Shown here: positions 30,499-41,003 of the stretch, in pieces
Position numbering within the stretch: position 1 is the stretch's first letter
How the letters are laid out: the number at the start of each line of letters is the position of its first letter
Origin: Setomelanomma holmii
Taxonomy: Eukaryota; Ascomycota; Dothideomycetes; Pleosporales; Phaeosphaeriaceae
DNA length: 64,000 nt
NCBI GenBank assembly: GCA_010015745.1
Contig: ML978179.1
Coordinates: forward strand, 248,001-312,000
Direction of reading: 5' to 3'
Notes under the pieces: generated by a model
What the model saw: the letters and a program-made list of their open reading frames with translations, nothing else
Told to the model about the DNA's origin: nothing
Databases searched by the model: none
Program-made: the position numbers and the translations under genes

Positions 30499-32489
30499 AC
30501 GTACTGGATGGTCGAGTCGCCCATCCGGGCGAGTCGCCCACCTTGCCAAGCCCCCACCAAAATCTATTGTCACCTACAGTAGCAACGTAATGTTTCTACA
30601 ACACAACCAGTTACTCCCTTTAAAAGAGGCTCAAATACAGCTTGCGCTTCAGCCTATTGAGCGGGAAGCGAATCTCTCTGTACGACGCGCTGCTGCAATC
30701 TACAACGTTCCTCGGAAGACGCTTACCGACTGACGCACTGGAAAGCAGTCTCGACACAATTGTACGCCCAACAGACGACGGCTGAGTCCACTAGAGGAGG
30801 ACGTAATTGTTCGATATATACTCAGTCTTGACGGGCGAGGATTCCCGCCCAGGCTTAGCGCTGTAAAGGATATGGCCGATCAACTGCTCAAGGTGTGTGG
30901 CCAGCGGCCAGTGGGCATCCACTAGGCCAACGACTTCGTCAAACGTCGCCCTGAGCTCAGAGTCAGTTTCAATCGCAGGTACAATTACAAGAGAGCTCTC
31001 TGCGAAGATCCTGAGGCTGTACAAGGCTGGTTCCGCCTTGTACAGAATACAAAGGCCAAGTACGGCATCCTTGATAAAGACTCGTACAACTTTGACGAGT
31101 CTGGCTTCATAATGGGCATGATAATGATCGAAGCCGTAGTCACAGGCTGCGAGCGTCGAAAACGGCTGAAGACGGTACAGCAGGGTAATCGAGAGTGGAC
31201 TACCGTCATCTAAGGCATCAATGCGACTGGGTGGGCAATCCCACCCTTTGTCATCTTCCAGGGCAAGAACTACCTCTCCGTCTAGTACAAGGAGGAGAGC
31301 CTGCCTTCAGACTAGGCTATTGCCGTCTCTAAGAACGGCTAGACAACAAATGCGCTCAGTCTTGAGTAGTTGAAGCACTTTGGTGCTCATATAAAAAAAC
31401 GTACTGTAGGCACAGTACGTTTACTCTTTATCAACGGCCACGAGAGCCACGACCTCGCTCGACTTTCAGCAATACTGCAAGGACAACAACATCGTTACTC
31501 TCTGCATGCCTTCTCACTCATCACACCTCCTGCAGCCTCTTGATGTAGGTTGTTTCTTGCCTTTGAAGAGGGCGTACAGGCGCCAAGCCAAGAACTTAAT
31601 GCGCAATAGGATTAGCTACATCACTAAACTTGAGTTCTTGCCCTGCTTTATTACTGCTTTTAAGGAGGCTATTACTAAAAGCAATATCTAGGGAAGCTTT
31701 TAAGGCGCTAGCTTAGTCCCACTTGACCTAGAGGCGGTGATATCAAAGATAGACGTCCGCCTTTGTACACCTACCCCACCTGCTGTTGACGTTGCTGCCT
31801 AGGTGTCCAAAACACTAAGTAATTCCCTAGAATTTGGGTCGCAATCGACGCTAATTTGAGAGAGGATTCAAAGGCATGTGGATAGCTCGCCTTCCTCTAT
31901 AGTTGACGCGGTTGAAAAGCTCGCTAAAGGCGCTGAGATAATGGTGCATTCTATAGTGTTGATGAGCAACCAAGTTAAGCAGCTTCAAGAGGCTAACAAG
32001 GCCGCCTCACACTATAAAGCACGCAAGAGAAAGCGTATACAAGCAGAAGGGGTCCTTACAGCTAAAGAGGGCGTGCACTTAACTACCTTAAAGGAGTTTG
32101 CAGCGCGTAGTAATAGGAAGAAGGCGAAGAAGGGCGTGCGCGCTAAGAGTAGTGAGCTGACTTAAAGGCGCTGTAGACGCTGCGGCAAGGCCGGGCACAA
32201 CCTGCGCACATGTAAAAAAGAAGCAGAAATAGTCTCTGATTAATGTAGAGTATCGTACAGTACTGTACAGGACTGTCTTCTACTATAGTGTTGCGATTTC
32301 TACTGTGGGTGACGATAGATTTTGGTGGGGGCTTGGCAAGGTGGGCGACTGTCACGATCAAGCCCTACGCCACTTTGACCAAGAGCTACCAAAAAGGTAC
32401 AGTGTGCCGAATAGGCATACTGGGCGTAGGATAGCATATATACTCGTCACAGCGACTCGCCCGGATGGGAACTCGACCGTCAAGTACGT
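30499..32489 (+). mobile_element. Fot1/pogo-type DNA transposon, RIP-damaged
   Basis: About 1.99 kb, flanked by TA on both sides (30497-30498, 32490-32491) and bounded by long inverted repeats starting ACGTACT. The left terminal repeat covers 30499 to ~30590. The right one is its reverse complement but split by a 102-bp insertion. Inside is a broken DDE transposase on the plus strand. It has an N-terminal HTH (LPLKEAQIQLALQPIEREANLSVRRAA), the first catalytic Asp (NFDESGF, near 31095), a second motif with Asp changed to Asn (FINGHESH, near 31430), the third Asp (QPLDVGCF, near 31535) and a C-terminal CCHC knuckle (CRRCGKAGHNLRTC). Many TAG stops stand where Trp is expected. No active transposase. 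Confidence 0.88.
32350..32451. mobile_element. 102-bp insertion nested in the right terminal repeat
   Basis: The right terminal repeat of the Fot1-like element is interrupted by 102 bp beginning TGTCACGA and ending CTCGTCACA, flanked by GCGAC on both sides (32345-32349 and 32452-32456). The left terminal repeat shows the uninterrupted sequence with a single GCGAC. A TG...CA end with a 5-bp duplication suggests a very short solo LTR or a LARD/MITE-like element. Confidence 0.65.
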
Positions 32490-32527
32490 TAATAATAAGT
32501 GTTCTTAATTAGGTATGAAAGATTATT

Positions 32528-33138
32528 GCTGCGAAGCAGCAATTATAGCCCATCCCGTTGTGTCCTACCATCTGGTGTGGTTTAGAGCAGTCGCGCTGAT
32601 TGGTCCGCAAGGCTCACTTTTGATTGGCTGGAAAAGTGTATGCATCACGTGATACATACATTAGGGGAGAATCGAAACTTTTGCCGACTGCCAAGGGTCA
32701 CCACCAACACCAATACCAGTACGATCAACACCACCACAACGCTCGCTGCCAGCGCCTCCGGATGACCGCAGGAGGCAAACGGGGTGTCTAGGGGGTCTCC
32801 CTCTAAGTGTAAGTTGTACATCCTCCTGACAAATTTGTCAAGATTGCGGACTCTAACAAGCTTCAAGGTCCAACGTCACACATCGCGAGATCACGAACAG
32901 CACGCAAAACGACGCGTCGCAATAGTGATAGTAATGGCGACGGCAATGGTGACAGTAATAGCGTCAGCAATAGAAATAGAGATAGTGATACTATAGAGCA
33001 GTGAGGAGAAGATTGGATCACATTGTGAAGTCATAATAGTGTGAGCGGACTCCCGCTCGTGAAGACGCTGCCTTAACAATGATAAATAACATCAATAGCT
33101 CAAACAACTTACAGGGCTATCAATTGCTGCTTCGCAGC
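32528..33138. repeat. segment bounded by ~24-bp inverted repeats
   Basis: Left arm 32528..32551 and right arm 33114..33138 are reverse complements apart from one inserted base, and each contains the palindrome-like GCTGC-GAA-GCAGC core. The ~610 bp between them holds a short N/S/D/G-rich low-complexity stretch (32920-33000), CCAAT-like boxes and no recognisable gene. It may be a small non-autonomous element or a remnant. Confidence 0.45.
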
Positions 33139-33387
33139 TCTCTATTCAGAAACGTTTACGATCTGGCAGACTTTTATTACTGCGAATGAAATAGGAAATT
33201 TGACGTGCTTAGAGCTTTGGAGTCTTCTGAATCCAAAGTACCTGTGATTTGTCTCGCTACGGTGTGTGTCTTGCTACGCAGTGACTGACTTTAGACTTTT
33301 ACCTCGCGCTCTTACCTTGAGCCATACTCTTTCCATACTCCTGATAGCAATACTTCTTTCGAGAAACATAACATTGGCACGGCAAAG

Positions 33388-33964
33388 ATGTTCCTCCGCC
33401 ACCTCATCTCCCTTATCTCCACGCTCGCTTTCTCCATCACCACAGTAACCACAAACCCGGTCCCAGGCTTCACACCAATATCAAGACAGACATGCAAGGC
33501 CGACAACGGCAAGCCGGGAAATGTCTACTTTTGCACCGACCCTAACTTCACCACTGGCTGTTACCACGCCTCGGTTGGGGAGTGTATCGGTTTCCAAGGC
33601 GATGTCATGGGCATGATTCGTTCCATCGGTCCGGATCCTGTCGGCTACTGCATGCTCAATCTGTACAGTGCATCGTGTACGGGACCTCAGGTTGCGGATG
33701 GTTCGGTGTGGAATGTGTGGGTGATCACTGTGCGAACGGGTGCGGGAGAATGGACTAATGAAGTTGTGTAGACATTTGCGATGCCCGGGCATGTGGAACA
33801 TTGCGGCTGGAGGCTTGAGTGGCATGAGTATGAGGTGTCAGACCAATGAGCCTGGGCACCCCAACGTTGGATCGGTGCGCGTTGGCGATGATGAAAGCGA
33901 ACCTGAGGCCGTCGAGGTCTCGACGTGGGATGAATTGGAGAAGCTGTTGGCAGGGAGGACTTGA
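33388..33964 (+). CDS. small secreted cysteine-rich protein, copy 1 (crystallin-like)
   Basis: Exons 33388..33716 and 33772..33964 with a 55-nt phase-2 intron (GTGGGT...TGTAG, GACTAATGA branch), 173 residues. An N-terminal signal peptide (MFLRHLISLISTLAFS, cleavage near residues 20-25) is followed by a C-x-GKPGN-x-YFC-x-DPNF-x-GC-x(7)-C block, SIGPDPVGYC and then SASC. The second exon carries RCPGMWN and GMSMRC. The pattern, with two Cys-bounded strands and a Ser-Ile-Gly-Pro-Asp turn, resembles single-domain beta/gamma-crystallin-like secreted proteins of fungi. Unlike the other copies it has an extra acidic ~45-residue tail. Role unknown; extracellular, effector or antimicrobial function is inference. 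Confidence 0.75.
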
Positions 33965-34225
33965 TCGAGTTTGGCATTATTGCCTGGCTTATGGTCTTAC
34001 ACCTTGGTAGAAAGGGACTTGATCGATAGTTTCATCCACGTGAATGTTGGCCAATGAGCACTGTTTGCGACTCGGTATGTGAAGTGCGTGTCACGTCACT
34101 CCAACGTTCCCTGAAAGACACATCGCGCCCCGTGCTTTAAAGCCCCAATCTTCCATCGAGTTTGCGCAATAGTTTTCGACTCAATTGAATTTACCAACCC
34201 AATATCACGTCCACGACATCACAAG

Positions 34226-34672
34226 ATGTACTTGCAAACCCTCGTCTCTACACTCCTTGCTCTCACCCTCTCCCTTCCTCCAAGCACGGCAACACCTGCC
34301 CCAGACTTCGGCGAGATGATGTGTCTAGACGGCCAAGGCAAGCCCGGCGGTGTCAAGTTCTGCACCAGCCCCGACCTGGGAACCGGCTGCCACTACCGCG
34401 ACGACAATCAATGTATCGGCTTCCAAATTGAGATCGCGAATGTGCGATCTCTCCGGCCCGATCCTAAGACCGTCTGCAAAATTTACACAAAGAGGCTGGA
34501 TTGTAGCGGTCCGACGGATTTAGACAATATGATGTAAGTTGTTGTTCGAGGGTGTACAATGTTGAAGAACGGTGCTGATGTAATTGGTAGTAAGTTGAGT
34601 TGTCCGGGAATCGTGAACATGGCGGATGGTGTGACAAAGGGAATGAGCATCAAGTGCAGTCCGAGAACGTGA
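34226..34672 (+). CDS. small secreted cysteine-rich protein, copy 2
   Basis: Exons 34226..34533 and 34591..34672 with a phase-2 GTAAGT intron of 57 nt, 129 residues. The signal peptide is MYLQTLVSTLLALTLSL, cut near Ala-Thr. The mature part has the family pattern: CLDGQGKPGG-x-x-FC, SPDLGTGC, C after seven residues, RSLRPDPKTVC, LDC, then SCPGIVN and MSIKC. Eight Cys are consistent with four disulfides. It lies 260 bp downstream of copy 1 in the same orientation, supporting tandem duplication. Confidence 0.75.
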
Positions 34673-35143
34673 TTGAAGATTGCGGAGAAGATGTCTATGA
34701 GCCTGGGTGCAGACAGCATAAGGTGGCGGTGACAGTCGCGCGGAGGAATGGCCGATTCAAATATATTTTTGAGCTTGATAGATCATGTCGGTCGGCCTGC
34801 AGCGGCATTCGTGAGTGATAGTTGACATGTTTCTGATTACCGTGACTACTGAGCTGTTAGTACTTAAAGTGATATTTGCATGTGGTCAATTCGGCAGATC
34901 GTGACTTTCAATGTCAGTTTTGATTTCACAAAATTAGGGAGTCACGCCTCACCTTTGAGCAATACTTCAAGCATAATCTTTGTCACGCAATGTTTTCTGT
35001 GATCAAAACTAATGGCATAGAAGTCCCCGCGTTGCTTTCTATTCTCAGCTTCATTTTAAAATGATCTTTCCAAGTTCGTCCGCCACTTCTCATCCATACA
35101 TAGTTTCCTATTTCTATCGTCGAGTGGCTCGACAATCCTCAAT
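34673..35143. other. intergenic between family copies
   Basis: No gene. Contains the 5' region of copy 3. Confidence 0.4.
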
Positions 35144-35601
35144 ATGCGACCACACTACGTCCTACCTGTCCTACTCGCCATCGTCATCTGTGCTCCAACT
35201 TCCTATAAGAAGAGAGATTTCGGCATACCCATGGACGGCAGCTGTGGGGAGCCCAACCCCACCAAACAAGGCGGCGTATACCTCTGCTCCGAGCCAAACT
35301 TCTCCGGTCGTGGCAGTTGTATGCTTCCAGCCGAGACTTCGAAGTGTTTCGTCCCCGACTTCGTTCCAAAGTCTATCGGTCCGGAGCCGGGAACCTACTG
35401 CGTCACCTGGAGCAACAAAGAGTGCAAAGACGACCCTATGACCTACATGTACTTTATAAGCTCTATATCATAAGTTGCGGCAGATGTGAGTGGTTGGAGG
35501 AAGCGCTGACGTGATCTAGCAGAATCCAGTGCCCTGGCTACAAGGACGTGCAGACCTCCACTGCGATCGGTAGTTTGCGCTGCGCAAAGACTAGGGAATA
35601 A
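35144..35601 (+). CDS. small secreted cysteine-rich protein, copy 3
   Basis: Exons 35144..35448 and 35523..35601, intron phase 2, about 127 residues. The signal peptide is MRPHYVLPVLLAIVIC. The mature part keeps QGG-x-YLCSEPNFSGRGSC, C(F)VP, SIGPEPGTYC, NKEC, then QCPGY and SLRC. The donor is less certain than in the other copies. GTACTT at 35449 gives the conserved phase and avoids the TAA at 35471-35473, while a stronger GTGAGT at 35487 would not. A Lys-Lys-Arg after the signal peptide could be a Kex2-like site. Confidence 0.65.
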
Positions 35602-36255
35602 TTGAAGGCGTTATGGTTTGGAGGCGTCGAAGAAGGATTGGTCGTAGAAGTGTGGTGCGGCAGGCTGCAGAAGAAATCCGTCTAGCTTCATTCATATCAA
35701 GAAGAAGTAGTTCATGTGCTTGTAAACCGGTACAGATTCTGTCCGTCGGGGTGTGTGCACCCGCCTGGGAGGGCGCTTGCCCCAGGTTCCGTCCTTTCTC
35801 TTTCCTCGCGATCTGCCTGATTGGGACTAGTGCTTAACCTCAGAGCCAGAGCGCTCACGCCTGCCTACTTAAAATAGCTCTTCCTCATAGATTCAATGTG
35901 ACACGATTCTTCTCAACCTTGCCACATTGACAGATTCTAACATGTGTCGCGAGGGGATCGTCTACCTTACGTCAGAAAGTGCATGCCAGAAGGCTCTAGT
36001 AGTCGGCATACTCGTCGAATTGACTTGCACCTAACTCGCCGCGTTACGTGCATCATGTGGCTGCGGGATGGGTTCCGAGGTGCTTTGTTCCAGCATATAC
36101 CGCATTGTTTGTGCGCCTCCCATGCCACACAATGCAGCATTGAAATCAAGCGGTCTTCTTGATCTTTGGCTCATAAAGTTCCATGCTACCAAACAATCGT
36201 CTCAAGTAGATCTTACAAACCACTCAACGTTTCCGACAACATACGTCATTGCATC
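35602..36255. other. intergenic between family copies
   Basis: Short ORFs only. Includes the promoter side of copy 4. Confidence 0.4.
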
Positions 36256-36702
36256 ATGCGCTTCACCTATATAGTGCCTGCTCTCATCACACTCAGCGCC
36301 GCTATGCCCGCGAATTCAGCCAACCCAAACGGCAAAACCGAGGGTCTCCGCGAGAAAGGCGACTGCCCCAACACCGGCTCGCCCGGTAGTGTCTGCATGT
36401 GCTCCAAGCCGAACTTCGAAGGGGATTGTGACTACCATCCGTACACGTCCGAATGCTTCGTACCGAAAATGACAATCAAGTCCCTTGGGCCTGACGCCGG
36501 GGGCACTTGCACAACGTATACTAGCAACGATTGTTCCGGGCGGAAGATCTTTTATTGTGTGGACCCTGCGGCGACTGGGTCTGGGTACTCAAGCTGTAAT
36601 CCTGTGACTGGGTCGATTGGATGTCCTGGGTATTCCGACTTCCAGGAGTCGCCTGAGATTAAGAGCATCAAGTGTGAGAAGACAGAGGGTGGCCAGAAGT
36701 AG
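36256..36702 (+). CDS. small secreted cysteine-rich protein, copy 4
   Basis: 148 residues from ATG 36256, read as one exon. The signal peptide is MRFTYIVPALITLSAAMPA. The family core is CPNTGSPGSVCMCSKPNFEGDCDYHPYTSEC, then SLGPDAGGTC and SNDCSGRK, ending in GCPGYSDF and SIKC. It lacks the phase-2 intron at the usual place. Instead, ~25 extra residues (CVDPAATGSGYSSCNPVTG) with two more Cys sit between the two halves, so this is either the former intron position read through or a divergent insertion. Confidence 0.75.
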   Translation: MRFTYIVPALITLSAAMPANSANPNGKTEGLREKGDCPNTGSPGSVCMCSKPNFEGDCDYHPYTSECFVPKMTIKSLGPDAGGTCTTYTSNDCSGRKIFYCVDPAATGSGYSSCNPVTGSIGCPGYSDFQESPEIKSIKCEKTEGGQK

Positions 36703-37658
36703 GGTGATATAGAGTGTTTTCGGGTAGCGGGTCGTCCGAGTGGGCGCATGCTTGCGCTCGCAGCTGCTGTTTTGGCGTCGGGTTTAGTTATTGCAGACGA
36801 AGCGATGTAATGTCCCTCAACACGTAGCGTGACACACTATGTAGCTCTCACGATCCCTGCCAACCGTTTGTGTGCACAATAATTGCAGCGAAAACCGATA
36901 CTTGCTGTCGGACCTCGTGGGCATGTACATGGAAAAGCTCGGCACCAAGATCGACGTCCTACCAACAACCGAGTGGATGTGGAAGGCCAAGGCTTTGGGC
37001 ATGCCGCCTGGTGTTGAGGCTATCTGGACTGGCAATGAATTATTTGTGTCGCCTGTGTTGCGCAAGCGGGGCGAGTGATGAAATGATAGTGTAATTTACC
37101 CCAGTTCGTCGAATCGGGATCGTTCAACAATACCAATTTTCCCCCAAGAGCCTATAGAATACTATCGGTGTTCCCACTGCGCAAGGTGTGAACATGCAAC
37201 TGTTGCAGGCCACCAATATTGGTGACTTGTACGCAATCCCAAATGCCTTACACCAAACTCAACGGTTTTATCTTGTCATTCTACCTGCAGACTGGCAACA
37301 ATCTCTCCCAAAGAAGATTTGGCTTGGATTGTGTTTTTCGTGGAACACTACAAGATTGATCCACTCGATAGGCCTACTTCTATATACATTAGGTAGCAGC
37401 TTGAAAACCATCCGATTTCCTCCTCCCAGCCCACCTGGAAAAGGAATGGTAAATTCGAAAACCAATCGGTGCTAAGCGGATGTTAACCGCTGCTTGTAGA
37501 GGTTAAATTCCTTCCGAATGAGACAGAAACATAAGCTCACCATTCGCGAAAAAAGTGCGTGGGCTAAAAATTCTGGGGTGGCCCAAGTACAAAACGGATA
37601 ATTTCCATAACAAGAGAACGGCGATAACTCCGTTGGCATAGTCGTCTGGACAGCTTTT
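36703..37658. other. intergenic with one coding-like relic
   Basis: At 36872-37078 (plus) a 68-codon frame looks protein-like (RYLLSDLVGMYMEKLGTK, TEWMWKAKALGMPPGVEAI). It has no credible start or partner exon, and may be a relic of an enzyme C-terminus. The rest shows nothing. Confidence 0.3.
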
Positions 37659-39706
37659 TCAAGCGCTGGATCTCTTCGCGTTAACATTGGTCCGCTTGGT
37701 GCATAAGCTGGTAGCAGCAGTGATGCCGCAGGCCGTAATAGTAATTGCGAAAACAACCTTGATACCCCATGCGTACGCACGGAGAACATTGTCCAGCTCG
37801 GCTCCGGAAAATACCTGGCGCAGGGTTGTGGCACCAGTAGCCGTGACTAAGGCGGGATCGACGCTCGGTGCGGTGCTGGCAAGCTTGTGCACGAGCTGGT
37901 TGTCGAAGCCGGATTGCGCGGCTGCAATCAAAAATGTGGCGCCGATAGATCGAGCGACTGTGCACGAGGGACACAATTAGCTTAGGGATACAAGGGGACA
38001 AAGACAATTGACGATATCCTGGGACAGGGCGAAGGAGAACTCACATATAATGTACGCGGTCACAGGAGCTATGTCGCTTGGCGCAGCAAAAGCCTGACGG
38101 TACGCAATGATAACCGGGATTTGGAGGCCCATGCCGTATCCGAAGCCTGCCAAGATTTGATACCCAACCCATTTGCCTGTCTAGGTCCCAATGTCGAGAG
38201 TATACAGTAGACCAACGGAGATGGTTACGACCACAGAACTAGATACTAGATACGGAGCTGCAATACCCGTCTGCGTGATGGCTCTGCCAGAGACAAACGT
38301 GGCAACGCTGAACAAGGCGATGAGAGAGATGTTGTGCACACCCGAGCCAATTGGACTGCGTTTGTCGATGCTTTGGAAATAGATGGGCAGATAGTAGAGC
38401 GTGATGGATTACGCGCCAGCAAAGAAGAAGCCCCATACAGAGTTGACCCAGACAGTTCTTTGACGCATAAGGCGTGGTGTCAGCATGGCGCGTTCGCCTT
38501 GCCATATTTCTATAACTATGAGTGCAAGAACCATAACACCGAAGCCGACGAGTAAGCCGATAACAATGCTGGAATTCTAAGGATGGGTTACAACACCGTA
38601 CTGAAGAGCTAGAAGCAAGGCGAGGAATGTACCCATCATAAGCGCCGTCCCTAGAAAGTCCATTTGTAGAAGCTTCTCCTTGAGCGTAGCATTGACCCGC
38701 TTAGCGGTTGCAGGGGTCTTGAAGGTGAGCAGAATGACAAAAGCGGCCAGACCACTGATTGGAAGATTGATTTAGAAGCACTTAAAGTTGTCATATTAGG
38801 TCAGTTCCGGTCATAGCAGAAGTCGATGACTGGAAATAGTCCTTCGTTTTGCAACAAAGACAAAGCAGTACAACATTCTTGACTCACCACCTCCAGGTCA
38901 CCGCATCTGTAAGTGCTCCACCAATGAGTGGTCCAGCGACAGCGGCGACGCCATATGACATACCAATGAACCCCGTGTAGGTGGCTCTTTTCGCGGGCTC
39001 AGCAGCAAAGGCAGAAATCGTGTATACTCCAGGCGCAATACCCGAGGCACCGAGACCGGCGATAGAACGTCCAACAATCACAGTCGTTGAGTTTTGGGCG
39101 ACAGCGCTTATCAAACTCCCAAGTTCGAAGATGAGGAGTGACACCAGGAAACTGGTTTTGAGGGGAAAGTATTTATACACTTTGCCCCACATTGACTGGA
39201 ACGCTCCGAGCGTCAGGAAATAAGCCGAACCGTACCACGAGATATCCTGAAGTCTGCCGAATTGGTTGGTAATCGCTGGAACAGCGGTTGCAACAATGGT
39301 CTGAATCGAGAAAATCAGCGTACTGGCGTATGACGCATTGGCAATAGACGACTCTGCGAGAAACTTGGAGCGGTAGAACTCACCTGATCCAAAGAACAGA
39401 GTGTGATGCTGAGCACGAGCGCAAGCATGATGAAGAACATTTCGAAACCCTTCGGGTATTCAACAGGTTTTTGCGGCTCATCCACGCCTTTCTTTTTAGT
39501 AGCAGGACCATCGTCTTTAGAGTTTTGCGGTTTCTTTACGCCATCGTCAGTCGAGGATGCCACAATGGACAGTTTGTTAGAGTCGACGGTCTGCTTTTCC
39601 TTTTCAGGCTCGACCTGATATATGTTCTTTCCGATCGCCTCGAGGTTGCCGTCCTCTTGCAAGGGAAGAGAAGGTGTTGATCGAGACACTTGTATTTGTC
39701 GTATGG
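37659..39706 (-). pseudogene. MFS drug/toxin-efflux-type transporter, pseudogene
   Basis: Sequence of a 14-helix DHA-type major-facilitator exporter can be followed for its whole length on the minus strand. It has a charged N-terminus, MLALVLSITLCSLDQ (TM1), SMWGKVYKYFPLKTSFLVSLLIFELGSLISA and GRSIAGLGASGIAPGVYTI (motif A and C regions), WRW..INLPISG, and the C-terminal QVFSGAELDNVLRAYAWGIK helix. The coding frame contains at least four in-frame stops: after a Cys-Phe pair before INLPIS, after THP, after FFFAGA and after DIGT. The presumptive start codon reads ATA instead of ATG (39706-39704). Two introns still look spliceable. Not expected to give a working transporter. Confidence 0.8.
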
Positions 39707-40044
39707 CTCAATTGCTTAGGCTTGATACGAGAATCTGTGGGCCTTGGAAACGCGACCTCGAGGCAATTGGTATGCGCTTAGCTTACATAGATAGGCTAAC
39801 TTAGGGGGGTAATGTTCAGTGGTAATGTTCAGAGAGGTACATGCCCAAATGTCATTTGCTTGTAGCTCCTGGCGCTCGCCTACCGCTCCGTCGAGCCCCT
39901 ACCAGTGGTTGTATAACGGAGCTAGGCCTGATTAAACGCCGTGAAGTTCGCAAACCCGTTAACGCCACTTGTCCGAGTAGACAATAGAGTAGAACTAGTG
40001 CTATTTCCTCCCTCTCATAGATCGTAGCAACTCCAATATACACA
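39707..40044. other. intergenic
   Basis: Between the MFS pseudogene and secreted-protein copy 5. Nothing recognised. Confidence 0.4.
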
Positions 40045-40454
40045 ATGCGGGTCATTTCCATTCTTAGCGTTCTCTTCGCAGCAAGCGCTGGCGCCCCGAC
40101 TCCGCTACTCGGTGGCATCGAAACAGCTGGCATGTGTCCAAGACTTCGGCAGCCCTGGCAACTTCTACGTCTGTTACGAGCCTAATTTTTAGGATTGCGA
40201 GTACCAGCTGTGGACATCAGGGTATTTCGTGCCCGAGCGTGACGAGAACAACAGAATCAGGACCATCCAGTCGATAAGTCCAGACTTTGGTGGGCACTGC
40301 GCGCTTTATAGTAACTTGTTCTGTTGGGGCATTGCTATCACTTATACGACAAAAGAGAGAGGTTTCCAAAGGTAGGTGAAGCAGTGTTGAACCAGTATAC
40401 AACGAACTAACAACGAATAGTTTTGTCCGGTGTCCAGGATACTCAGATCTGTAG
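40045..40454 (+). pseudogene. small secreted cysteine-rich protein, copy 5 (broken)
   Basis: Begins with an intact signal peptide (MRVISILSVLFAASAGAP). It then needs a one-base frame change to reach the family core (DFGSPGNFYVCYEPNF, TAG, DCEYQLW, SISPDFGGHCALY). The phase-2 intron is still perfect (40372..40420, GTAGGT, ACTAAC branch, AATAG), and exon 2 encodes FVRCPGYSDL then TAG. The frameshift and the TAG in the NF-x-DC motif make it a pseudogene. It is the outermost copy of the cluster. Confidence 0.7.
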
Positions 40455-41003
40455 AACTCGCTGCCTGCATTTAGTATCAGCTGCGAGAGAGGCTGACAAC
40501 GGCTCAGTTAGTTGATTTGTACGTCATGGATTGATCCTTTACCCCAAGGTTGATGCCAATAGTGCCGAGTTGAGAATGTCCTTAACTTCCCGAAATCATA
40601 GAGCCCAAGGATGATAGTTGCAACATCTCAATTTTGTGTTTTGAGCGGTGTCGCAGTCAACCGTCGTTCAGCAGTAATCTAATCACCTGTGTCGGTCTGA
40701 TCAGGTCGTACACCAGCGGCATAGAATGGATGTGAGGGAAGGCGTGGTGGTCTGGATGTTGACGGATAGTTGTTGGAGTAGTATCAGGGAATCTTGCGAG
40801 AGCCGTAGCATCAAGGGTGGAGATACCAAGTGTAGTACGTGCTTGTTGCATTCCCTGATGGGTTGTCGGATCGTCGCACAGACTAATGCTAAAACGCGCA
40901 GGGTAAGCAGCTTACACATACAACGCTAGCCAAAAACCGCATATGAAGCACATGCATCTCCACAATCGTGACCTGTGCGGGTGATTAGCAAAGCAATGGC
41001 ATT
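40455..41003. other. intergenic, right edge of the accessory island
   Basis: No gene recognised. Promoter side of the aquaporin gene. Confidence 0.4.

Noticed and set aside
36872..37078. Protein-like 68-codon fragment
   Set aside because: Looks coding in composition but has no start, no partner exon and no family I can name; mentioned only within the intergenic entry.
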